A stretch of DNA of 64,000 nt from assembly GCA_037576215.1 (NCBI GenBank), contig JBANDB010000010.1, positions 310,001-374,000 on the forward strand. The letters are read 5' to 3'. The notes under the pieces are model-generated. The model did no database searches. It worked only from the letters and a program-made list of their open reading frames with translations, and was not told where the DNA came from. The stretch is from Armillaria gallica (lineage: Eukaryota; Basidiomycota; Agaricomycetes; Agaricales; Physalacriaceae). Position numbers and translations under genes: made by a program. Numbering within the stretch: position 1 is the first letter of the stretch; each line of letters starts with the position of its first letter. This document shows positions 24,789-35,823 of this stretch, in pieces.

Positions 24789-27700
24789 TTAAATCGGTGC
24801 ATTGATACCGACATGGATGATCCTGGAGAAGGAAGTCTATTGAGTGCACTAGCCATGTGTGCAGTGGAGGATTACTCACTCATCTGCAGAGGTGAGCCAG
24901 TTGGCCGTTTCTGGAAACATAGTGGCTATAATGGCGCAGTGCGTGAGAACAAATCATGAACGATGTCCTGTGATTCCGCACCTAAACGACGATAGATCTC
25001 CTCAATCAGATATCTTCTCAGAAAATTGACGATGACAGAGAATTTCCTGACGTTAACATGTCTACTGACAACATGGTAATGTGGCACTCTGTTGTCCACG
25101 GATGAGCAGCATGAACAGTAACATGAGATAAAAATTGCGAACATGTGCGTAGTATTTCCCGCCACCTCTTTGATGCGGTTAATTATACGACCGCAGTTAT
25201 GAGGATCTGCATGGGCCTCCAGAGCACATATCCTTTCAAGCAAATCATCAACCTATACGTAGTCGTCAGTTTACAGCTCGCGGGGTCAAATTCTGGAAGT
25301 TCACCTTCACGTCGAAGTTGTCCCTATACCCAATATAATATGTAGCACCGTAGAAGCCTGCAAGAGAATTAGTATGGTGAATCATGTAGTTGCTTCATAC
25401 TTGCCTTGGATTGAACGAACCCGGGATACTACATATCTCTCCTCTGCAGGAACTCTGGGAACTGGTAATACGGAAACGGAAAGAAAGATCTTCATCCTAT
25501 AAGTTTACTTCATATGAAAGGAACTGAAGAGGCATACGAGGACTTCAGGAAGGCCAGGCCATTGTCTTACGAGCCCTGTGTTTTAAAGAGATGAGCCCGG
25601 GACGGTAGCAGTCAGGACCACGCTGGCAAGCTTACCGATGAAACTATGCGGAACCCCCTGTCCCTCCGCAATCTTATGAAACACTGCACATGTCGGTATG
25701 CGAACAAGCTCTCGTTGTCTCAGCAGAGCTTTAGGATGTTCGTCACCATCTACGGCGCTGCTGGTGGTCTTCGACGGGTGCGGAACATAGTAGTACCTTG
25801 ATATGCTGTAGGTGTCGTCGTCGTCATCGTCCACCTCGTCTTCTACGGCGTCATTCTCGGCGTCGCCGTCCAAATGAAAGGTAACCTGCAGTTTCTCGTC
25901 TTTGTGTATAAAATCTCTCAGGTTCTGTCGATTCTGCCCGTCAAATGCGTCCTCGAGTCCCTTCGATAAGCAGTTAGTATATGCCAAATCTTTGCAGCAG
26001 TGGATATGAACCTTGCCCCAAGTCCATAACCACATCAGTATGGATCTGAAGAAAGATGTCGAGTAAGAATTGTGCGATCCTGCATGAAACACAGACAAAC
26101 TCACATGCAAACTCCTATTGTCAACGGCACCCAAGCCCCATGAGGAATTTTCTTGAGCGAAGCGCCCCAAAACAGCCCATCGAAGAAGCCAAAAACGACA
26201 AAATACAGCAGGGAAATGATGATTGGTAGTTTCTTCACGTAGTGAATTTGGAACGAGAGTAGAATGGTGGTGGAAAGCATGACAGTTGCTACAGCAAAGC
26301 CGTACGCATTTGTCAATTTCCCCAGGTCGGAGAACGTGGCCACCAGTATGATAGTTCCGATCATGAGGGTCCAATTGATGGCCGGGATGTAGACTCGCCC
26401 TTGTATAGTTTCAGATGTATAGACCAGACGGAGGGGTGGGAAGCTCTTCATGCTGATAACTTGTTGTAAGAGACTGAACGTGGCAGTGATCATCGCTTGG
26501 GATGCGATTATCTATATGCCAGCCCAGGTGAGAAGTACATTCAAAGACAGATGCAATATGAGCATACCGTGGCCAGAATGGCAAAGATAAACATGATCCT
26601 GCAGGGTTGTTTGAGTCGGCAAATGAAAGTTCGCTGACGGGTTGAAAACTGACCAGAAAAGAGGGCCGTTCAGCCCACCAGGGATGCTTCGGTAGAACAC
26701 ATTTTGTATGACCTGATCGCCATCGGTGATAAGTGCCGCCCCCTGACCAAGATAAGCCAAGAGAAGAGATGGATACACGAAGCAACCAAACGAAATCTGA
26801 GAGTTCTGTCAGGACACGCTCAACAATGAGTGACAGAGCCGGACCTGGATAGATAGTGCATTGAACTGCCCGACACTGAGGCTCGTGAGCAAGCTTGAAT
26901 CATCAGTAGCAACATCCTTCTCTTACTTTGCGAAGATAGCCTCACAACCTGTGATGGCTAGAAGCACACCGGCAAGAATGTCGTAGTCTCTCGTGCGTAC
27001 AAATACTGAGACCGTGGTCAGGTGAACGGCGCGAAACGAGTTGAGGGACACTTACAGAGGACACCTCGGGAAGGATCGAACGCCCTAAAAATACCCGGGT
27101 ATAGAGTGATGTTATATATCCCGGTTCCCGCCAATAGTAAAAACCAGACGAATGATACTGATAATTGAAATAGATATTAATATCCGCGCAAAGCAACCGA
27201 CGAATTGAACTCACTGGGGCCGAATGTCACAGCTAATCTTGCTGTACCAAATTGCTGTACGAAAAAGATTACGAGCAGGAAGGCCTATAACTGAATGAGG
27301 AACACAATAAATGATGCGAGAGAGGAATGAGATTCACTATCGCGATGGGGACGATGTTGTGGGTGACAGAAGGTTTGGCTACCGCGATACCTCCAACGGC
27401 ACTAGTGACTGATACCGCAGGCGTGAACATGCCATCTGCCATAGTCAATCTATCAAAAGATTAAGCGTAACAACAACAGGGCCATATGAGAGACGTACGC
27501 CGTTCCAAACAGACACTTTCAGGGGGTGAATAAAGTCAACTAGGAGCACGATGAGCACGCACCCAAAGAAGTAGAGGCCATCGTAGTTTCTCCTTCAATG
27601 TTGGATTCACAAGACTCGGTGACATGCGCTTAAGTTCTTGCCCATAATCTCCGGTAAGCGTGCGGTCGGCTTCGTAGTCTTTCTCCTTGGGAGGGTAGAG

Positions 27701-28182
27701 ACCTTGGTAGAGAGCAAAAGAACCTCCCTCGCCTATCGTTACAAGTTAGCATAGGGAAGTGACGATCCGGCTATTCGCTACGGACCTTCTTGTGTAGCGA
27801 ATTTAAGTGAAGTGAAGACATATTTGAGCAATGGGAGAATGGTTATCGACCATATGATAGCACTGACTCCACCGATGATGTCCTCTTTCGATGGTACCTC
27901 GCCGGTCGAAGGCCAGATGCCATTAAGAACGTACAAGGGTGAGGTTCCTACAGCGAATTGTGAGCATGGATACCGGTACACGGCACGGAAGAAGTGGCAG
28001 CTTAACCTATATCTGAATAGATAATTCCTGGATCAAACGTTTCAGCCTACGAACAACCTCCGAGCTGTATATAGACGCTCACCCAACGTCTGGAAGCTCA
28101 GCTGGAGGAGAGCGAATCCTTTCAACTCTACAGCCGTTCGCTTTGAACGCAGCCCCGTTTCAAGCGCTGAGGGGGTGGTCAT
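24789..28182 (-). CDS. High-affinity K+ transporter, HAK/KUP family
   Basis: A gene of about 15 exons encodes some 800 residues. It starts at ATG 28182 (MTTPSALETGLRSKR). The family signature runs through FALLQLSFQTLG, IIYSDIGTSPLYVLNGIWP, LTMADGMFTPAVSVTSAVGG, YLGQGAALITDG, QAMITATFSLLQQVISM, VYIPAINWTLMIG and FFDGLFWGASLKKIPHGAWV. About 12 membrane segments are expected. The cytosolic C-terminal part has RIPTCAVFHKIAEGQGVPHS, VPHYHVVS and FLRRYLIEEIYRRL. After two further short introns it ends TMFPETANWLTSADEIIHV-GINAPI, which fixes the stop at 24789-24791. The cytosolic domain carries an unusual Asp-rich insert (about 25,797-25,860). The protein takes up K+ across the plasma membrane, probably with H+ symport. 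Confidence 0.93.
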
Positions 28183-29313
28183 TGCTCCACCAGATTATGT
28201 GGGAAAGACATTCATATTGAAAGACTTTATAGTGCGTAAATGAGCGCCGAGTTCATCTCCAAGTGATGCCGTCACTCCGTTTAGATCCAGGAATGGCGTA
28301 TTTCGCGCATGGTCGGGGGATATAGTTGTAGAGCAAATGAGGGATTATGGCCATTGAACGATTTGTGTGCGATAAGATTATGAGACTGTTTGGAACGGGC
28401 CCAGCACCTTTGATTTCGCTCTGTTTTCCGATGGGCTTCCGCTTTGCTCGCCTCGCTATGCCGTGTTTTCAATACGCACGTTCCACCTCGCGTACTCTAA
28501 ACTTTGATGCTAGAGCTGAAGCAGTTTGTCGCGTTGAATAATGACGGCAAAGCCAAGGAGACGAGTACTGATAACTGGTCAGCAAAGGGAGGAGCTTTCT
28601 ACCAGCAGGAGACGAGTGAACTATCGCAAAGGTGAGTACTCAGATAGTCACGAGCATGGTTTTTTTTTTCAGGCTCGAGCTACCCTGATGGTTTCAATCT
28701 CGACAGAACTTGGATATGAGGGTAACCCGTCTTTTAAAGACAGGTTAGCACTATGGCTCTTAGGAAACATAAAGAGTCGGCAATGAATTTGATTGTCATG
28801 CTTACTTCCACCATGGTAAGGATGCACGAAGACGAAGAAAAATCTTTTCTGGACACTGCGGCGTAGTATATTATGTTTGACCGTATGGCGAGACAAGAGG
28901 GGAAAACACGACAGGAGTACTACAGACTGGCTCCGAACTCGGAGAATCTGAATCCGACAGCGGGAGACCTTGAAAACGCAACAGCTTCGTGTTTGACAGC
29001 ATGATAGACAGGACTAGGGAAGACACAGAATCTGCAAATCAAGATGGTAGAACGAAAGCAAAGTGGAAGACTGGACAAGAGACTGGATGACGAACGCGAA
29101 ATGGAGGTTCAAAGATCCGCGGGACCGGGCCGGTCAACATAAAACTTCCCCTGGCACAAGTCCAATTCTCACGCCATCAGCTGTTCATGTCGACGACAGC
29201 TTACTGACCGTGCTGAGTGTTACCCTGTGACGACTGTTTCCTGGACATCCAAGGCGTCGAGCACCTCGATTTCTCGCTTTCTTTGATACCCCGCGCTGGC
29301 GTAGCTCAGTACA
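28183..29313. other. Divergent intergenic region between HAK and MOB1
   Basis: About 1.1 kb with small open frames only. It must contain the promoters of the HAK transporter (-) and the first MOB1 gene (+). A nine-T run lies at about 28,660-28,670. No RNA gene or conserved protein block was found. Confidence 0.5.
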
Positions 29314-30279
29314 ATGTCGTTCTTCAACTCTATCGGGTGCGTTGATGATTGCAGCATGCTGGAATATAACCTACTGACTTGCACCGAAACTCAGTCGTTC
29401 CATGACCCGTGCACCGAGAAATGCTAAACGGTCTCCTACTCCGACTTCTGCGACGTTCTCTCCTGTTGAATACAATTCGAACTCGACACCTCCATCTCCC
29501 GTCGTGGCAGCCCCGAAACCTCTCTATCTGTGCAGTCCATTTGTAGAAGCGGCACTGGTAAAGGGAAACTTCAAGACCATCGTTATGCTGCCAAAATATG
29601 TTGATATTATGGAATGGGTCGCAGTCAATAGTGCGTCGCTTTTCTTGTTGACGACGGGTGTGGCCACTGATGACTACAACCAGTCTTTGACTTTTATACC
29701 AATCTCAATGAATTTTACGGAGTCATCACTGAATGCTGTACACAGCAGACTTGTCCGACGATGTCTGCAGGCTCTGTGTATGCTTTTGTCGCGTAGGTTG
29801 GACTTGGAGCTGAGCACATCGATACAGATTGAATTACACCTGGATCAACCAGGATCGCAAGAGCGTCCATCTTCCGGCACCAACTTATATCGACTATGTC
29901 ATGACGTGGGCTCAAAATCTTCTCGACGATGAATCTGTGTTTCCAACCAAGTCGGGTGCGTGGTCTTGCCTGTCACGGATGCCCTTTTCGTTATTCCGGG
30001 TCTGCAGGGCGTGACTTTCCTCAAAGCTTTCCGTCTACCGTAAAACACGTCTATCGTCAACTATTGCGCGTCTTTGCACACATATACCATGCGCATTATC
30101 ACCAAATCCTTCATTTACGATCGGAGCCGCACTTTAACAGCCTGTTCGCGCATTTCCTTGCATTTGGTCGTGAATACGAACTACTGGAGATGAAAGATCT
30201 GAAGGGCTCGTCTTCGGCGCCTGTAGGAGTAGGCGCCCTATGGGAGCGCTGGAGGGACATGGGTATATTGGATGGTTAG
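29314..30279 (+). CDS. mob1: MOB1/phocein family kinase activator, copy 1
   Basis: Five exons; the first encodes only MSFFNSI plus two bases. The protein has a short Ser/Thr/Pro-rich N terminus (RSPTPTSATFSPVEY), then the MOB domain: LVKGNFKTIVMLPKYVDIME, EWVAVN, FYTNLNEFYGVITECCTQQ, TCPTMSAG, PTYIDYVMTWAQNLLDDES, VKHVYRQLLRVFAHIYHAHY and EPHFNSLFAHFLAFG. The zinc ligands of the fold are visible as CTQQTC and HIYHAH. MOB1 binds and activates NDR/LATS kinases (Dbf2/Sid2, Cbk1/Orb6) in mitotic exit, septation and polarity. A tandem relative follows 300 nt downstream. Confidence 0.93.
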
Positions 30280-30579
30280 GCTCTTTCCGAAGTATATCTG
30301 TCCTGTGATCTGGTTATCGCAAGGAACGGATCGATTTATTGCTATCCGATTTTGCAGTCCATTCGCGTATCTTTTGTAACAGTAATAGCAACGGACGTTC
30401 TTTCTTCGTATACTGTTTGTTTGAGTCGTGGGAAAGAAACAAAATAGATCTTCTGTCCTTAGCCACCATCATCTTCCCCATTCTTACCGTCGGAGCCGTC
30501 GTTCATTATTACGCGTCATTCCTCGCCTTGTCGTTGGATCGAGCGCCCAATAACCGCTTATATCCTTTCAGCAAGAAAT

Positions 30580-31521
30580 ATGTCGTTCTTCGGGTATCAT
30601 TTTTCCGCCTACCGCCCACCGCAACAGCCACTGACGTTGAGAACGACAGGAACAAGAACAGAGCTCCCAGCAGACCCAAGCGTTCACCGACGCCCAACTC
30701 TGGCACCCTTTCTCGTACAAATTCTCGCGGTTCTGCATCCAACGAAGAGGGCGCCATCTCTAAACCCCTGTACTTATGCAGTCCTTTTGCGGATTCCGCC
30801 CTCGTAAAGGGAAACTTCAAGACAATTGTAATGCTACCAAAATACGTTGACATAACAGAGTGGGTTGCCGTGAACAGTGCGTGGTTTTAGTTTCCAATCT
30901 GTCTGTCTGTTTTGATACCAGTCTCGTAGTATTCGATTTCTATACCCATCTCAATGAATTCTACGGTGTCATCACAGAATGTTGCACGCAACAGAGCTGC
31001 CCTACGATGTCAGCTGGTACAAAGTATGCACCTTGTCTCCGGGTCTTGGCGTACCTAACATAACGCTCAAGCTTAAACTACCTCTGGACGACCCAAGACC
31101 GGAAACAGGTTTCACTTTCTGCACCTACCTACATCGATTCAGTCATGTCGTCAATACAGACGCTGTTGGACGATGAAAATGTTTTTCCGTCGAAATCAGG
31201 TGAGTCCCTTTTTTCTGATGCACCTGGCCAACAGTTGACGTGGATACAGGTCAACAGTTCCTTCCCACCTTCCCGGCGACCGTCAAGCACATATATCGCC
31301 AACTTCTTCGTGTTTTCGCGCACATATATCACGCGCATTATACAGAGGTTTTGCACTTGCGTTCTGAGCCCCATTTCAACTCGCTTTTTGCACACTTTTT
31401 GGCATTCGGATGGAAGTATGAGCTGTTGGATGCCAGGGAGATCAAAGGAGAGCCAAATGCACCCGTTGGGGTTGGATTGCTATGGGAGCGATGGAAGAAT
31501 ACGGGTATATTGGAAGCATGA
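30580..31521 (+). CDS. MOB1/phocein family kinase activator, copy 2
   Basis: Five exons with the same intron positions as copy 1. The first is MSFFG plus two bases; a 56-nt intron (30594-30649) leads to NKNRAPSRPKRSPTPNSGTL. The MOB core is retained: LVKGNFKTIVMLPKYVDITE, EWVAVN, FYTHLNEFYGVITECCTQQS, CPTMSAG, VKHIYRQLLRVFAHIYHAHY, EPHFNSLFAHFLAFG. Zinc-ligand residues (CTQQSC and HIYHAH) are intact. The segment after the second Cys block differs more: LNYLWTTQDRKQVSLSAPTY and IDSVMSSIQTLLDDENVF against copy 1's LNYTWINQDRK and IDYVMTWAQNLLDDESVF. Both copies appear intact, so they may be paralogues with divided roles. The gene ends 55 nt before the stop of the convergent PPCDC gene. Confidence 0.92.
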
Positions 31522-31575
31522 TTGGGTTAAGAGTGTGAGTCATTCAATTTGGAGGTCATTAATATTATCATTGTG

Positions 31576-32387
31576 TCACGCGCGAAGATTTAACTGGAAC
31601 TTCTCTACTACAATGCGTACAATATCGCGCCATTCGGTCATTGCACCTAGACCTGCATGGAGTTCGGCAGCAAGCCAAAACCATCATTGATGTATCACTC
31701 ACCTACGTCTCCGCAAGCGAGACCTTTCCCTATCGGACCAACAACGTTGTATTTGACCACATCACGAACAATCCGAAGATGTTCGGCTGTGAGAGGATGA
31801 TCATACATCAAGGTGTTCATTGCTGGGAAGATGTACGTCGGTGTGGTGGGTGCCAGAGCTCGCATTAGCGATGTCTTTCCGTTTTTCCTTTAGTCAGCGA
31901 AGACAGGAGCTATGACAAACGTACCACAAGATTGTCGCATGAACCGTTCGCAATTTTGGATAACGTGTTGGCTGAGCAAGGAGCTACTAGCACCACATCA
32001 GCCCATCGCCTCAACTCGATGTGCAAGATTGGATCGCCAATTTTGAACGACATCTGTCGCACTAATGGATCAGTGATAAATTTCAACGTTTCAACGGTGA
32101 GCCAACCGGCCATTCATCCTTATCGGTCCACACCCTGGTGTCCCCGTCCTCGATGTCCTCCCGCTTGAAAAAGGCTAGTGATGGGCCAGTAGAGACTACT
32201 TGGACCTTCACTTTGTCATACTGGTGAGACATATTTGGTAAGTCAGAGCTGCGGATACAAAGGTTGAATGCACCTTTAAGAGTTCCTTGACGATGAGCGG
32301 TGCTTTGACAGAAGCAACGCTGCCAGTGGTTATCAACAGTATATGAACGTAGCCATCCACCCGGTGATCCTGAGCAACAAACATCAT
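31576..32387 (-). CDS. Phosphopantothenoylcysteine decarboxylase (HAL3/coaC family)
   Basis: Five exons give about 205 residues, the size of the human enzyme. The start at the double ATG (32387) leads to MMFVAQDHRVDGYVHILLIT and TTGSVASVKAPLIVKELLK, the flavodoxin-like FMN site. Catalytic signatures are ILHIELRRWADVVLVAPCSA (the essential His), NTLSKIANGSCDNLV, TYIFPAMNTLMYDHP (PxMNxxMW-like) and GLACGD with the active Cys. The last exon, GLGAMTEWRDIVRIVVEKFQ, was found by splicing at gtgagt. The flavoprotein converts phosphopantothenoylcysteine to 4'-phosphopantetheine in coenzyme A synthesis. In yeasts, relatives form heterotrimers with HAL3/SIS2; here the active Asn, His and Cys are all in one short chain, so it may work as a homotrimer. 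Confidence 0.93.
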
Positions 32388-32642
32388 GATTATGCGGCAA
32401 GCTGCGGCGATCGGATCCGTTGTCGATCGGCATAAAAATCTCTCACCCTCTGTTTCCCTCGTTCCCCCATCTCTTTCACCCCCCTTTCGCTTATTTTTTC
32501 AGAGCTGTGTAAGGCCCTGCATACTACCTTCATTTTTCAATCACTGATTATTTTTCTTGTCAGGCTCTTCTTGTCTCTGGTAGCATCAACTGTTCTTCTT
32601 CATTAGCTTCTCGCCAATTCAACTATTCTCACCGAGCTAAAA
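32388..32642. promoter_or_regulatory. Compact bidirectional promoter with pyrimidine tract
   Basis: Only 255 nt separate the divergent PPCDC and cupredoxin start codons. On the plus strand a C/T-rich tract (about 32440-32501) precedes the cupredoxin gene. Such tracts are common just upstream of strong fungal transcription starts. No TATA box is obvious. Confidence 0.5.
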
Positions 32643-33611
32643 ATGCGCTTCTCCGTCGTCGTTGCCGCTATTGTTTCTATTGCTTCGGCCGCCAACATTA
32701 CGGTCAAGGTTGGCGAGAACGCCGGTCTTACCTTCGACCCCACATCGTTTGTGATCTCCTCGCCATCATTGCATCGTCTGCTGATAACCCCTATTTTCTG
32801 CCACCCAGAGTCACCGCCGCTGAGGGTGATGTGGTTCAATTTGAGTTGTCAGTATCTTCTTCCTATACATGTTTTTCTTTCCGAACTCACACACGGTGTT
32901 ATAGCGTGGCCAAGAACCATGTAAGTGGCCGCCATATGTTACATGATTCGTCGTCAATTAACTTGACTGGCGCCATAGACCGTGACGCAGTCAACTTTTG
33001 CGGTCCCATGTGAAAAGATGTATGTAGTATGGCCTCATGTTCAGCGGATCATCGCTCATATCTGGGGGGTTCAGGACCACGCCAACGGAGGGCGTTGACT
33101 CAGGTTATGTCCCAGTCGCCAACGGAACCACGGCATTCCCTACGTGGTCTTTCACCGTCAACAATGCCTCTGCTCCTTTGTGGTTCTACTGTGCACAGAC
33201 CGGGTACGTGCTTGTCGTTATCGAGCTTTGTTAGACACTCGTGACTTCTGTTTCCAGTCATTGCGCTAAGGGCATGGTCTTTGCTATCAACCCAACAGCC
33301 AACAAAAGTTTTGCCGCGTTCCAGGTAATCACCGTCGGGTAATGCGTGAATTTATCACATGCTAATTGCATCTACAGGCCGCTGCAATGGCTTCGACCAC
33401 CACCAACTCAACTTCGACGGCGTCAGGCAGTGCCGCGTCCGGCTTTTCTAGCACTCGTTCAAGTGCTTCAGGTGCCGCTTCAAATACAGCGTCTACCAGT
33501 GCAAGTGCTGGTGCCGCTGGTGCAAGCTCTGCAGCTAACGGCGCGATGGGTACGGCCTACAATACAGTCCTCGCGATGGCCGCTTTTGCTGTTGGTGGGA
33601 TGCTGATATAG
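32643..33611 (+). CDS. Extracellular cupredoxin with Ser/Ala-rich, GPI-type C terminus
   Basis: MRFSVVVAAIVSIASAANIT is a signal peptide. After a first intron starting gtttgt (32747-32808) the frame reads FDPTSVTAAEGDVVQFEF, then VAKNH, TVTQSTFAVPCEKM, WSFTVNNASAPLWFYCAQTG and HCAKGMVFAINPTANKSFAA. This is the fungal serine-rich cupredoxin family. Candidate copper ligands are the His of KNH, the Cys of WFYC, the His of GHC and the Met of KGMVF. A Ser/Ala/Thr linker of about 55 residues and a hydrophobic end (TVLAMAAFAVGGMLI) suggest a GPI anchor on the cell wall or membrane. About six exons. It probably binds copper or serves a structural or redox role at the cell surface. Confidence 0.88.
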
Positions 33612-33985
33612 TTGCTGATCGAGATGCGAGTCATTTTCTTTCAAAAAGGTAAACGCCGTAGGCAGGTCCACGTAGGCATCTTTATTACTATGTCCATATG
33701 GCAAGTCCAATGAGATAGAAGATGTTCTGTATGCGAATTCGTCCGGTGATGGGTATTCAGTCTAGTTTATCCGATGTAGTCGGACATATCTAAGTATCCA
33801 AGTAAATTTAAGAGAAATTGTCCATAAACGGTCTAGCGTCGAAGTATAAAACCAAAGACCATCCTTTTCCTCAAAAGGTGTAAATAATCATTCAAAATTA
33901 TTTGTGTCTCGCGAAAACGTGGATATGTGCTAGTCCTGGTACGCTCTGGAGTCTCTGACCAACAACATGAATAATTTGAGCTTTG
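33612..33985. other. Convergent intergenic region
   Basis: About 370 nt of 3' flanking sequence between the cupredoxin (+) and DUF3605 (-) genes. AT-rich, with possible polyadenylation signals; no gene seen. Confidence 0.5.
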
Positions 33986-35198
33986 TTATAAACCAAAAAC
34001 ATTACTTGCCAAAGGATTTACGAACCACGCGGTTTCCCATTCCGCTTCGACCCAGCGCCTCTTAACAAATTCGTTCACGTTCTCGCCAGCCCTCTTAACC
34101 AAGGCCTCTTCCTCCTCGGTACATCTCGTAGAAACAATCATTTTCTCCCGAGTCATGCCCCACTCAGAAAGTGCAGGTAGACAGAGATGAAGAGTCGACG
34201 GCGAAGGGGGAGGAGAATCGTTCCCTGTAAAGCCCCAGAGGCCGTCTTGCGCGATCCGCGCGGATACGCTATCTGCAATTATGTCCGGATGATAGATTGG
34301 AATACGTGTCCAGATCAATGCATGCTCGACATCGGATGGTACTATACGCGGTAGCAGGACATTAAGTATTTTTGCGGGAAGGCAGATATGGATGGTGCAA
34401 CTCACCGGAGTAGGGCCAGTCGTTTTGGATGATGCTAATATATTCTGGTGGAATGTCGGCTGTAAAGTATGGCGGCGCGTCCTCAGGTAAAGGGGGTAGG
34501 TCTTTTGCAACGACGGTGTCCGCGTCTAGAGGATTTGTGTGGTTCCTCGCTAGGTCCATGTCATCCAAGGCGGAAGTAAGCAATGATAGGGTATCTGGTT
34601 TTCCCCATTGGAGACGGAAGTTCAAGAGGTAGTCCACTGTTTACTAGTCAAGAAAGGCGTTCTTATCATGTGTGGTCCTTACCGATAGAGCCGTATTTGA
34701 GTTTGATGCTCGTAGCCCAGAGTTGGTACCGTTCTTGAAGTTTCTTGTCGCGCTTCAAGAGGCCAAGATCCCTTTGACTTCAGTTAGCGTGAGATATGTA
34801 GCGGACTCGTCCGAAAGTACCCAGAATTGACGAAGGTCTTGAGCTGGTTCCACGTAAACTTGGCTGGGTAGTACACTATTAGTTCCTCTTTGGTCGGGGG
34901 GCCCGTACGCAGAGGAACAGGCGAAGAGCTTGAGAATGGCGTCTCTATCGTCATGATCAATGAAGGATCGAGTGCAGAGAGAAGCGAGCTGTGGGGGGAT
35001 TAAATAAATCAAGTACTCTGTGATTGGAATAAGGAGTCCCGAAGAAAAGAAAAAGTCGTCTACTAGATTGGAATTGAGGAGAATACAAAGGAGGGAGATT
35101 GGAGAGTGAGGGAGGCCGGATTTTGAGGACGTGTCAGATATTGAAATGGATGCTAGTGGTAAGATTTGTGGGAAATCGGGCCGCTGAATCCCGGACAC
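33986..35198 (-). CDS. DUF3605 family protein
   Basis: About four exons and 360 residues. Conserved-looking blocks are FWVLSDESATYLTLTEVKGI, ERYQLWATSIKLKYGSI, DYLLNFRLQWGKPDTLSLL, IPPEYISIIQNDWPYS, PSDVEHALIWTRIPIYHPDI, ARIAQDGLWGFTG and VNEFVKRRWVEAEWETAWFV. These match my memory of DUF3605 proteins, some of which are called N-acetylglucosamine-induced protein 1 in yeasts. No enzymatic motif stands out. The N-terminal 60 residues are poorly conserved and the chosen ATG is the first in frame; the exact start is uncertain. Confidence 0.72.
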
Positions 35199-35823
35199 AA
35201 GCTACGGCCACGTCAGGGACATCAATCAGTATTAACGTCCAAATTGCAGTCAGTTGTATATATTTGACCTGAGACCACCAAATTCGAACTGCAGAATTCG
35301 GGAAATATGAACAGGCAGCGTAAAAAAACTTTGATGGTTAACGTTTGAGTATATACATACGTGAAGAAACCAAAAAGTGACGTTAGAATATCTGGCCGAG
35401 AAGTCGATGTGGCCAGCACAAAATGGAAGCGCGCGAATTATCGGCATCGGATATTGCAAGTTACGTTCAGCCTTGGCCGGTCGCCGAGGGGCCAGTTCGA
35501 CACTGTTTTATTTGTGTATCTCGTATGACAGTGGCATCCGGCATTACATTCAGAGCGAACCTTCAGCGCTTCAGCCTCAGGTCTAGCTCCAGGCTCCACA
35601 ACCGATAACACAAATATTGTAATATACTAATATGTAGGCCATTGTAATTGTTTCAAAATACTTTCTCAGCCAACTCGAATTGTCTGGCAGCCCGAGTGCC
35701 GCCCAGTCCAAAAATGGTAACGACGGCGGGTCCCGATGCTTATGTAAGGCAAAGAACGCCTCCAAAAACGGAGTGACGTGAGACCCACGCTTAAAGAGCA
35801 ACCACCACCACCACCGCGGCGGA
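35199..35823. other. Divergent intergenic region
   Basis: About 625 nt with the promoters of the DUF3605 gene and the RING-like gene. A caccaccaccaccgcggcgg stretch lies just before the plus-strand start codon and will be a GC-rich 5' leader. No other feature seen. Confidence 0.5.

Larger units (their letters stand above)
29314..31521. repeat. Tandem MOB1 duplication
   Basis: Two head-to-tail MOB1 genes share exon layout and most of the core protein sequence. Introns and the Ser/Pro-rich N termini have diverged strongly, so the duplication is not recent. Confidence 0.85.

Noticed and set aside
30339..30579. Upstream in-frame extension of MOB1 copy 2
   Set aside because: The frame is open through the first intron, but the spliced start MSFFG mirrors copy 1, and the extension has no MOB-like sequence.
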